Assembly: GCA_014384545.1 (NCBI GenBank)
Contig: JACNFQ010000085.1
Span: 1 to 5,161 of the forward strand
Reading direction: 5' to 3'
Source of the DNA: a bacterium
GTDB taxonomy: Bacteria; UBP7; UBA6624
DNA: 5,161 bases
In this document: piece by piece, positions 1-5,161 of the stretch
Layout of the letters: the number at the start of each line of letters is the position of its first letter
Numbering within the stretch: position 1 is the stretch's first letter
Made by a program: the position numbers and the translations under genes
The notes under the pieces: model-generated
What the model was told of the DNA's origin: nothing
Databases searched by the model: none
Seen by the model: only the letters and a program-made list of their open reading frames with translations

Positions 1-721
1 CCCTGAGACGCTCTTCAACAGCACCATTGGTGAGATGACCAATGAGGGATTTTCGGCTGACACCCACCACAAGACGCGCACCCTGACAAGCCTCCTTAAT
101 GCTCTCAAGGTTCTCTAGAAGGGTGATATTGGCGGATTGCTTTTTCCCAAACCCTATTCCTGGATCAACGAGCACATCGGATGGTTTGATACCAAAACGG
201 ATTAGGAGCGAGCGTTTCAGCGCGAGTTCCTTGCTGACAGTCTCAACGACTAAAGATGATTCCAGCGGATTCTCCATCATGGTGGCTGGTGGCCAAACTG
301 CGTGGTTGACCAAGAAGGGAAACCCTAAGGGCGCACATGTCATCAACATCTCACCATCCCCCAACAGACCAGAAGGGTCATTGATGAGGTCCGCGCCCAT
401 CGCCATCGCTTTTTGGGCTGTAGAAGCGTGGTATGTGTCCACACTTACCTTGGCGTCTCCTCCCTCTAGCGCCTTGATAATCTCTCCAAGAGGTTCAGCG
501 AGGCGATTCCATTCAGTTTGATGATCAAGGGGCGCTGCCCCCGGCCGGGTGCTCTCTGCCCCCACATCGATAAAAACAGCACCTTCTTCTACCATTTCTA
601 GGGCTCGGGAAGGTGCACCAGAAGAGGGAATCCGACTCCCTTTCCAAAACGAATCGGGCGTCAGATTGATGACCCCCATCAAGGCGGGGGACTTACCCAA
701 TCTGTGCTTGCCCCGTTCCAC
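1..721 (-). CDS. folP: Dihydropteroate synthase, 3' end beyond the window edge
   Basis: Condenses 6-hydroxymethyl-dihydropterin pyrophosphate with p-aminobenzoate to give dihydropteroate, a cytoplasmic step of folate synthesis. About 240 residues are visible of a family that usually has about 280. Numbered from the GTG at 721: MGVINLTPDSF at 15-25 (pterin/PPi loop, Asn19), DVGAESTRPGA at 52-62, SVDT at 93-96 (Asp95), LINDPSG at 112-118 (Asn114), DPGIGFGKK at 186-194 (Asp186) and VSRKSLIG at 221-228 (Lys224). The last Arg/His motif lies off the window. The start is uncertain. A stop at 725-727 bounds the frame; GTG 721 and TTG 700 overlap the end of purM, while ATG 679 lies 13 bp after the purM stop. 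I prefer an upstream start because beginning at ATG 679 would cut the first beta strand, but none has a clear Shine-Dalgarno. Two usually conserved stretches differ: loop 1 reads FWKGSR and the usual MHMQG-like motif reads NHAVWPP. Downstream partner of purM. Confidence 0.9.
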   Translation of the reverse strand, partial: MERGKHRLGKSPALMGVINLTPDSFWKGSRIPSSGAPSRALEMVEEGAVFIDVGAESTRPGAAPLDHQTEWNRLAEPLGEIIKALEGGDAKVSVDTYHASTAQKAMAMGADLINDPSGLLGDGEMLMTCAPLGFPFLVNHAVWPPATMMENPLESSLVVETVSKELALKRSLLIRFGIKPSDVLVDPGIGFGKKQSANITLLENLESIKEACQGARLVVGVSRKSLIGHLTNGAVEERLR

Positions 722-1733
722 TTTCTAGGCACCCGACAATCCAAGAAGGGTAGGGCAGGGCGGCGAGAGAGTTGAGGGCTTCTTTTTCACAAGTTGGGGA
801 GAGGACCACGACCAGCCCCAACCCCATATTGAACGTGCGGTATGCTTCGTCCAACGGAATACCACTCCTAGCCACGAGCCAATCTAAGACGGGAGGTCGT
901 GCAAAGGTAGCGGGATTGACAACGCCATCCAAATGAGGAGGGAGGAGCCTAGGTATGTTCCGAATCAGTCCACCACCAGTAATGTGCGCAATCCCCTTGA
1001 TACCGTCTCCGCAAGCCTCCTGAAGACCCGCGACAGCACGAGGATATAACCGGGTCGGTTCGGTCAACTGCAACCCCAGAGGAACAGACCCCCCGCTACG
1101 GGGTTGATGGAGGTCGATGTTTAGACTAGAAACGAGAGCCCTGACTAGAGAGTAACCATTGCTATGAAACCCTGAAGAAGCGAGCCCCACCAATAGGTCT
1201 CCTTCTTGAGCATCAACTTGGGGTTGGTAAAGGCGTGCCGGAGTTGGAAATGTGCCCACGCCAAAGCCCACCAAGTCCACTTCTCCCCCTGGATACAGAC
1301 CCGGCATTTCGGCAGTTTCTCCCCCTACTAGAGTAGCACCACTTTCTTCTACAGCCCTAGCCAACCCTTCGATGATGCGTTGGAAGCGTTCGGGTTCTAG
1401 TTTGCCCGTTGCGTAGTAGTCTAGAAAGGCTTGAGGTCGTGCTCCACTGGCAACGAGGTCATTGACCACCATCGCCACACAATCTTGCCCCGCAGCCTCT
1501 AAGGTATCCATCTCTAAATGGAGGAGAATCTTGGTCCCCACCCCATCGGTGGACAAGGCAAGGGTGGTGCCCTCTATGTGGAGAATCCCCGAGTAGCCTG
1601 TGGGGTCGGTTCCTACCCGCTTGTCGTGGGTCGCTCTTACGGCTTTTGCGACTCCAGCCAAAGCGGATTCGGCTGCTTCTGTATCAACGCCTGCTTCCTT
1701 ATAGGACTGGGGATGAGAAGAAGAAGATGCCAT
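693..1733 (-). CDS. purM: Phosphoribosylformylglycinamidine cyclo-ligase (AIR synthetase)
   Basis: Catalyses the ATP-dependent ring closure of FGAM to aminoimidazole ribotide (AIR), the fifth step of de novo purine synthesis, in the cytoplasm. The 346 residues match the usual PurM length. Landmarks in order: SYKEAGVD at 10-17, STDGVGTK at 61-68 (nucleotide-binding loop), DCVAMVVNDL at 84-93, GARPQAFLDYYATGKL at 97-112, GGETAEMPGLY at 137-147, GLASSGFHSNGYSLVR at 183-198, GIAHITGGGLIRNIPR at 247-262 and FNMGLGLVVV at 301-310. All hallmark segments of the PurM/ATP-grasp-like AIRS N- and C-domains are present, with no frameshift. The ATG at 1733 places the SYKEAGVD motif at the normal distance from the N-terminus, although no strong Shine-Dalgarno precedes it. 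Its first codons appear to overlap the start of the divergent NHL-repeat gene. The last dozen residues after the conserved WIVG segment look unconserved and may overlap the start of folP. Confidence 0.97.
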   Translation of the reverse strand: MASSSSHPQSYKEAGVDTEAAESALAGVAKAVRATHDKRVGTDPTGYSGILHIEGTTLALSTDGVGTKILLHLEMDTLEAAGQDCVAMVVNDLVASGARPQAFLDYYATGKLEPERFQRIIEGLARAVEESGATLVGGETAEMPGLYPGGEVDLVGFGVGTFPTPARLYQPQVDAQEGDLLVGLASSGFHSNGYSLVRALVSSLNIDLHQPRSGGSVPLGLQLTEPTRLYPRAVAGLQEACGDGIKGIAHITGGGLIRNIPRLLPPHLDGVVNPATFARPPVLDWLVARSGIPLDEAYRTFNMGLGLVVVLSPTCEKEALNSLAALPYPSWIVGCLESGTGQAQIG

Positions 1734-2789
1734 CTGCGTTTGATTCTACTAGGGGGGGCTCTATTGGGCATACAATCGGACGCTGTGCCGCGAAATCTTT
1801 TTTCTTGGTGGTTGACCCTCTTTTTTGGGGCGTTTGTATTGACATCTTATACGATTGCAATCACCCGGCATCCGCCCATTAGACCCCCCCTTCGTTCCTC
1901 TGGAATGGAGAGCATACCCCTTGAGAACAAGGAAGAATCAACGAGAGACCACCGCCCCGGAAAGATAATCTTATCCGACCCCTCCCTTTCCGAGCCGTAT
2001 GGCGTTGTACGCGTGGGTGATAAGTTGGTTTTGGTTGATGCGAATCGGTCGTCGGGGAGAGGAGTCGTTAGGGTGTTTAGCATGGTGACCCAAGACGCTT
2101 TGCCCTCTCTTGCCCAGGGATTCCGATTCCCTGCAGGACTCGCTTTGTGGTCAAACGAACGCCTTCTTTTGGTGGACAATGGGGGTGGTGGCTCGCTCAT
2201 CCTGTTGGGGGCAGAAGGGGAAGAAAAGCGCCTGAGTGATCCACTTGACGACCCCAAAGATGTCGCTGCGGATGTGGGAAGGGGCAGGATCTTCGTTGCC
2301 GACAGGGGGAATAATCGAGTCCTAGTGTTGGACGAGGATTTTGTAACGATAGACTCTTGGGCTCCACCCGATGACCACTTTGTGCCCAATGGTCTCGCAT
2401 TGGGGCACCAAGGGCGACTCTTTGTATCCGACAAGGCAGGAGCGAGGGTGTGGGTCTTTTCTAGGGAGGGCAAAGTAGAAGGATCTTGGGGGCGTTCGGG
2501 GCGAGACATGCCTGAAGAGATGGCGTTGCCTGGCGGGGTAGCGGTTGACCCTTGGGGACGCGTCTATGTCGCAGATTACGCCCGGGATTCAATTCATGTC
2601 TTTTCTAGAGAAGGGGACCACATTGGATTGATGGGGGGAGAGGAAGCGAATGATCCTTCTTTTGGTCGACCCCGTGGACTCTTTTACGATGCCGTCTCTG
2701 GGCGGCTTTTGGTGACGGGGGGCGACCGGCAATTGAATGTAGCCCGAGTTTGGAGTTTGCCCCTTTGGCAACTAGGTTCAGCGGAATGA
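1713..2789 (+). CDS. Membrane-anchored NHL-repeat six-bladed beta-propeller protein
   Basis: Function unknown. Read from ATG 1713 it has 358 residues: a basic N-terminus (MRRRRC), hydrophobic stretches at about 8-20 and 31-50 (SWWLTLFFGAFVLTSYTIAI) that look like a signal anchor, a polar proline-rich linker at about 51-90, then six NHL-type repeats. The repeats lie at about 95-122, 139-166, 181-206, 225-250, 272-297 and 319-347; the best are DPKDVAAD..GRIFVADRGNNRVLVL and LPGGVAVDPWGRVYVADYARDSIHVF. Six repeats suit a complete propeller, a fold used for protein or ligand binding, probably outside the cytoplasmic membrane. The start is unsettled: ATG 1713 overlaps the first 21 bp of purM on the other strand, while TTG 1764 follows a G-rich, Shine-Dalgarno-like run (1751-1758) and would avoid the overlap. 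The frame stays open back to 1518, but that part is antisense to conserved purM codons. Its TGA overlaps the ATG of the next gene. Confidence 0.85.
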   Translation: MRRRRCHLRLILLGGALLGIQSDAVPRNLFSWWLTLFFGAFVLTSYTIAITRHPPIRPPLRSSGMESIPLENKEESTRDHRPGKIILSDPSLSEPYGVVRVGDKLVLVDANRSSGRGVVRVFSMVTQDALPSLAQGFRFPAGLALWSNERLLLVDNGGGGSLILLGAEGEEKRLSDPLDDPKDVAADVGRGRIFVADRGNNRVLVLDEDFVTIDSWAPPDDHFVPNGLALGHQGRLFVSDKAGARVWVFSREGKVEGSWGRSGRDMPEEMALPGGVAVDPWGRVYVADYARDSIHVFSREGDHIGLMGGEEANDPSFGRPRGLFYDAVSGRLLVTGGDRQLNVARVWSLPLWQLGSAE

Positions 2790-2908
2790 AAAAGGGGACT
2801 TTCAACTGGGGGGCATTGGGGGCAGGGGTGATCCTCTTTCTAGCGGTCCTTCTGGGCGTAAAGACTTCTTTGCTCTTTATGGCTTGGGTTGGTGCAACGG
2901 GCGGATGA
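2786..2908 (+). CDS. 40-residue hydrophobic microprotein
   Basis: Unrecognised small protein, missed by length cut-offs. It starts MKKGTFNWGALGAGVILFL and ends MAWVGATGG. After a basic N-terminus (Lys2, Lys3), residues 9-39 are almost wholly hydrophobic or small, with one lysine at 26, so it could be one long transmembrane helix, a short helical hairpin or an uncleaved signal-like peptide. Position is the strongest support: its ATG overlaps the TGA of the NHL-repeat gene (ATGA at 2786-2789) and its TGA overlaps the ATG of the LarA-like gene (ATGA at 2905-2908). It exactly fills the gap between two real genes, as expected of a translationally coupled member of the operon. Upstream Shine-Dalgarno signals are weak, which also fits coupling. 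The alternative is a non-functional spacer ORF that only passes ribosomes to the next gene. No function can be assigned. Confidence 0.65.
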   Translation: MKKGTFNWGALGAGVILFLAVLLGVKTSLLFMAWVGATGG

Positions 2909-4170
2909 CTGATTTCAAGTTTGGGAGCAAGAAGATTCCCTTTTCTTGGCCCCGTGGGTGGGATGTCTCATCTTGGCTTCCTGAAGACCGTCCCGTTTTC
3001 CAAGAAGAGGGTGAGATCGTTATTGATGCGTTGGATGCGCCTTTTGGCTCTTTGCCTTTGGCAGAGGTCCTTGATAAGGACGATCGGATTCTGGTCGTCG
3101 TTCCTGATGAAAACCGAAACCCTCGCCTTGATGTGATTCTCCCAATTCTCCTAAAAAGAATCCAGCTAAGGAAACCGAAAAGAGTAGAGATCCTCGTGGT
3201 GGGGGAGGGGGGTGTTCGACCTCGGGTCAGTGATGCATTCTTAGCTAAGTTGGGGAGTTGGGATGGGTGTGATGATGTGCACCTCCACGAGCCATCTGAA
3301 GTGGTCTCGGACGGGTTGAAAGAGGAATCAGTATTGGGAACAACAATCGCTGTCAACCCCCTCATATTGGAAGCTGATAAAGTGATTGTGGTCGATCAAA
3401 TGAACTTCCACGATATGTTGGGGTACACCGGTGGAGGAGAGGGAGTTTCCTTAGGGGCATCGGGGTGGGAAACCGTTAGGCAGAATCGATCTTTGGTCTT
3501 TGACAAGAAGGGTCGAAGACATACAAGAGCTGCGGCTGCCCGAATGAATGGGAACCCTGTTTTTGAGGATGCTCAAGAAATCGCCCAGTTACTCAATCCC
3601 GATTTCGTAATCAACGCCGTCTTGGGCATTGACCAACGCATTACCCGTGTTTTTTGTGGGGATGTCGGTTCTTCCCATGTGGAGGGAAGCCGCATCATGA
3701 TGGGGTTTTTCCGCATGCGTGTTCCTCGAAAAAAGACGATCTTTGTCTCTGCGGGGGGGGCTCCCAATGATGATTCCTTTCTCTCGGTGATGAAAGGAAT
3801 ACAGTATTGGTATCGGGTCGTCCGTCCCAAGGGGACTTTGGTGGTGGGCGCAGCCTGTACGCTTGGGTTGGGCAACGACAAGTTGGCGAAGTGGTTGGCG
3901 ATGCCACCCACAGAAGTCCGTAAGGTCGTTGCTAATCGTGAGAGTTTTGACCCCCTTGCGTATGCGGTTCTCTGTTTGAGAGAAGCCCAACACCATTGTC
4001 GCATACTCTTGTGGTCGGATATGAATCCTGAAGAAGTTCGGTTTACCGGTTGCGTACCCATCAAGAATCTCCCTGAAGCATTCTTGATGGTGCGCAAGGA
4101 TACCAAGGAGGGGTTGCCTCAGGTAGGGTGGGTGCCAAGTGCAAACCAAACCTTGGGTATTCCTGGCTGA
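2905..4170 (+). CDS. LarA-like protein (lactate racemase family, Lar_N/DUF2088) with altered active site
   Basis: Member of the LarA family, whose founder is the nickel-pincer-dependent lactate racemase. From ATG 2905 it has 421 residues, close to LarA's. Visible family landmarks: ALDAPFGSLPLAEVL at 42-56, VPDENRNP at 66-73 (LarA DHTRP motif; Asp68 and Arg71 match Asp72 and Arg75), EADKVIVVDQMNFHDMLGYTGGGEGV around 156-181, INAVLGIDQRI at 236-246 and VMKGI at 295-299 (Lys297). Compared with Lactiplantibacillus LarA recalled from memory, spacing is identical from the DxxR motif to position 195. His174 is kept (His169), but His108 becomes Val104, the cofactor-bearing Lys184 becomes Glu179 and His200 becomes Arg195. 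It is therefore unlikely to be a lactate racemase; substrate and cofactor are unknown. No larB, larC or larE is in the window. TTG 2884 is an alternative start, but ATG 2905 overlaps the microprotein stop and is preferred. smpB begins 4 bp downstream. Confidence 0.88.
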   Translation: MTDFKFGSKKIPFSWPRGWDVSSWLPEDRPVFQEEGEIVIDALDAPFGSLPLAEVLDKDDRILVVVPDENRNPRLDVILPILLKRIQLRKPKRVEILVVGEGGVRPRVSDAFLAKLGSWDGCDDVHLHEPSEVVSDGLKEESVLGTTIAVNPLILEADKVIVVDQMNFHDMLGYTGGGEGVSLGASGWETVRQNRSLVFDKKGRRHTRAAAARMNGNPVFEDAQEIAQLLNPDFVINAVLGIDQRITRVFCGDVGSSHVEGSRIMMGFFRMRVPRKKTIFVSAGGAPNDDSFLSVMKGIQYWYRVVRPKGTLVVGAACTLGLGNDKLAKWLAMPPTEVRKVVANRESFDPLAYAVLCLREAQHHCRILLWSDMNPEEVRFTGCVPIKNLPEAFLMVRKDTKEGLPQVGWVPSANQTLGIPG

Positions 4171-4174
4171 GGAA

Positions 4175-4630
4175 ATGACGAAAGTCTTTGCCAGAAACAA
4201 ACGCGCCCCCTATCTTTACGAGATTACAGAGACGTGGGAGGCAGGCCTTTCGTTAGAAGGGTGGGAAGCGCGTTCAACGCGCGAAGGGCGTATGAGTATC
4301 AATCTTGCCCACGCCCGCATTAGGGACGGCGAGGTTTGGTTGGTGGGAGCACATATCGCCCCCTTGCCCCATTCCAGCGCAAGGCAAGATGCCACACGCG
4401 ACCGTAGGCTGTTGCTCCATGGAAGAGAGATTCGAGACCTAGAGCGAAAGACCGAGCCTAAGGGGATGGCACTCGTTCCGCTTAGAGCCTATGGAAAACG
4501 AGGTGTTATCAAAATCAAGTTGGCGTTGGGGAAGGGTAGGGGGAAGGCTGACAAGAGGGACCGTATCCTTGAGAAAATTGATAGAGCAGACGCCAAAGAT
4601 GCGGCAAACAGAGCGATGGGCAGGGGTTGA
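4175..4630 (+). CDS. smpB: SsrA-binding protein SmpB
   Basis: Binds the tRNA-like domain of tmRNA and delivers it, with EF-Tu, to ribosomes stalled without a codon in the A site, so that nascent chains are tagged for proteolysis. The 151 residues match the family. Landmarks: ARNKRAPYLYEITETWEAGLSLEGWEARS at 6-34 in two adjoining blocks, ARIRDGEVWLVGAHIAPL at 47-64, RRLLLHGREI at 77-86, KGMALVPLRAYGKRG at 96-110 and VIKIKLALGKGRGKADKRD at 111-129. The basic C-terminal tail (about 130-151) is the part that enters the mRNA channel in known SmpB. ATG 4175 gives the usual short lead before the NKRA motif; a TGAGGA run sits only 1 nt before it, so coupling to the LarA-like stop 4 bp upstream may matter more. 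GTG 4139, overlapping the previous gene, is an alternative. Its RNA partner ssrA lies 44 bp downstream, a common arrangement. Confidence 0.97.
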   Translation: MTKVFARNKRAPYLYEITETWEAGLSLEGWEARSTREGRMSINLAHARIRDGEVWLVGAHIAPLPHSSARQDATRDRRLLLHGREIRDLERKTEPKGMALVPLRAYGKRGVIKIKLALGKGRGKADKRDRILEKIDRADAKDAANRAMGRG

Positions 4631-4633
4631 AGA

Positions 4634-4662
4634 ACGACATCCCTCGATTAGAGAAGTAGAAT
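4634..4662 (+). promoter_or_regulatory. Candidate sigma70-type promoter for ssrA
   Basis: ACGACA at 4634-4639 (GACA matches the 3' part of the -35 consensus) and TAGAAT at 4657-4662 (five of six -10 positions) are separated by 17 bp, the optimal spacer. The predicted start near 4669 would leave a short leader before the mature 5' end at 4675, which RNase P would remove as for other tmRNAs. Read-through from smpB is also possible. Confidence 0.4.
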
Positions 4663-4674
4663 AAGGGTGGATAT

Positions 4675-5027
4675 GGGGGCGATTTGGAATCGACGAGAGT
4701 TGGAACGGTCGCACCGCAAGCAGGTTTGTCGTCAGCCTTAATGGCGACAAAAATAAAGGCCAACAACAGCGCCTACGCTCTCGCCGCCTAGTTTCTAGGC
4801 TGGCTCTAAGGAGCGCCCCGGCATCTGATGCCAGAAGGAAGCCAAGGGGTTCATATACTGGCTGTGGGGACGGAGATCGCCTTCCGACCTGTCCTCAAGA
4901 TTTAGGAAGGTGCAACCGGAGCCCAGCTGTCCGTGGCTCGCTAACCGGTACAACCACGGACTAAGCTTGTAGAAGTGTAGCCTTGGAAAATGATCGGACC
5001 CGGGTTCAAATCCCGGCGCCTCCACCA
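4675..5027 (+). ncRNA. ssrA: Transfer-messenger RNA (tmRNA, one-piece)
   Basis: Acts as tRNA and then mRNA to release stalled ribosomes and add a degradation tag. The RNA is 353 nt including an encoded CCA at 5025-5027. The acceptor stem pairs 4675-4681 (GGGGGCG) with 5017-5023 (CGCCTCC): seven pairs, one of them G-U, with discriminator A at 5024. The T arm is 5000-5004 with 5012-5016 around a TTCAAAT loop. The 5' D-like segment reads GATTTGGAATCGACG, matching the conserved GGATTCGACG of other tmRNAs, and the 3' side carries GGACTAAGCTTGTAGA, like the E. coli GACTAAGCATGTAGT segment. The sequence between holds the tag frame and pseudoknot helices, for example 4929-4936 with 4954-4961 (eight pairs). 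Unlike alpha-proteobacterial or cyanobacterial two-piece forms, both ends lie in normal order in one gene. It follows smpB by 44 bp. Confidence 0.97.
4759..4791 (+). other. tmRNA tag-peptide reading frame (ANNSAYALAA)
   Basis: The resume codon is taken as GCC 4759, by comparison with the E. coli GCA resume site and its A-rich upstream context; here the upstream run is ACAAAAATAAAG. The frame reads Ala-Asn-Asn-Ser-Ala-Tyr-Ala-Leu-Ala-Ala followed by a single TAG at 4789-4791. The ending YALAA is the classic ClpXP/ClpAP recognition end. The stop codon lies in a perfect 6-bp hairpin (4786-4791 with 4795-4800, TTT loop), in the place of the helix that follows the tag in other tmRNAs. Confidence 0.9.
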
Positions 5028-5057
5028 TCAATACATTGACCACAATAAAGGAACAGT

Positions 5058-5114
5058 ATGGATAGTTTTTATTGGAATCGTGCATTAGCTAGCATTGCGG
5101 GCAAGTACGCCTAA
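5058..5114 (+). CDS. Possible 18-codon ORF downstream of tmRNA (leader peptide candidate)
   Basis: Reads MDSFYWNRALASIAGKYA and stops at TAA. What supports it is a good Shine-Dalgarno, AAAGGA at 5047-5052, five bases before the ATG. No family is recognised and 18 codons can arise by chance. It lies in the same frame as the ATG at 5121, six bases after its stop, so it could be a short leader coupled to a downstream gene. The rest of 5028-5161 shows no convincing terminator or RNA gene. Confidence 0.25.
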   Translation: MDSFYWNRALASIAGKYA

Positions 5115-5120
5115 GCCGGT

Positions 5121-5161
5121 ATGGATAAGAAAGACAAATTAAGTCCTGTTTTGGTAGGCGT
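5121..5161 (+). CDS. Possible start of a gene running off the right edge
   Basis: An ATG opens a frame reading MDKKDKLSPVLVG that is still open at the edge; the other two plus frames and all three minus frames close within this last stretch. Only about 13 codons are visible, with no clear Shine-Dalgarno of its own, so no product can be named. Confidence 0.25.
   Translation, partial: MDKKDKLSPVLVG

Noticed and set aside
99-521. 140-codon open frame on the plus strand
   Set aside because: It lies wholly antisense to folP, which shows every catalytic motif of the family on the other strand; the protein is composition-driven with no recognisable domain.
1518-1712. N-terminal extension of the NHL-repeat protein, including a cysteine-rich FGCFC stretch
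   Set aside because: These bases are antisense to conserved purM codons, and the extended protein would put 65 unrelated residues before the membrane segment.
1839-1844. Perfect TTGACA, as a possible -35 element
   Set aside because: It lies in the membrane-segment codons of the NHL gene, and no -10-like hexamer follows at 16-18 bp.
1846-1851. TATAAG on the minus strand as a purM -10 element
   Set aside because: No -35-like hexamer sits at a suitable distance, so it cannot be told apart from chance.
5028-5039. TCAATACATTGA palindrome right after tmRNA as a terminator
   Set aside because: The loop would be two bases, the stem is AT-rich and no T-run follows it.
4795-5085. 96-codon minus-strand frame containing VEAPGFEPGS
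   Set aside because: This is the well-known artefact of translating the antisense of a tRNA-like T arm and acceptor stem; the locus is tmRNA.
5107-5161. 7-bp inverted repeat ACGCCTA / TAGGCGT ending at the right edge
   Set aside because: Seven bases 41 apart are expected by chance, and the edge hides whether it extends; there is no sign of an insertion-sequence end.
5000-5161. Integration site for a mobile element at the ssrA 3' end
   Set aside because: ssrA 3' ends are common integration sites, but no copy of the terminal TTCAAATCCCGGCGCC sequence and no integrase gene is seen in the 134 bp that follow.

Overview
The window is about 5.2 kb of gene-dense bacterial chromosome with mid-range GC. 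The smpB-ssrA pair, purM and folP are housekeeping genes, so this reads as core genome rather than a mobile island. No transposase, integrase, CRISPR or phage gene is visible. The phylum cannot be fixed from the sequence alone. The one specific handle is the tmRNA tag, read here as ANNSAYALAA.

Layout: the first 1.73 kb is on the minus strand and holds purM (AIR synthetase) followed by folP (dihydropteroate synthase, cut by the left window edge). The two are adjacent or overlapping and probably co-transcribed, joining purine and folate synthesis. From about 1.71 kb onward everything is on the plus strand: a membrane-anchored six-bladed NHL beta-propeller protein, a 40-residue hydrophobic microprotein, a LarA-like (lactate racemase family) protein, smpB, and then ssrA (tmRNA). 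The first three are joined by ATGA stop/start overlaps and smpB follows 4 bp later, so these four genes look like one translationally coupled operon. ssrA begins 44 bp after smpB and has a candidate promoter of its own. The last 134 bp hold no terminator I can defend, only a short ORF with a good ribosome binding site and an in-frame ATG that stays open to the edge.

SmpB and tmRNA form the trans-translation ribosome-rescue system. The three genes ahead of them are not known parts of that system. The most interesting point is that the LarA-like protein aligns without gaps to LarA around the active site yet lacks the lysine that holds the nickel-pincer cofactor and two of the key histidines. 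With a membrane-anchored propeller and a membrane microprotein, it may form an uncharacterised envelope-associated module. That last step is inference.
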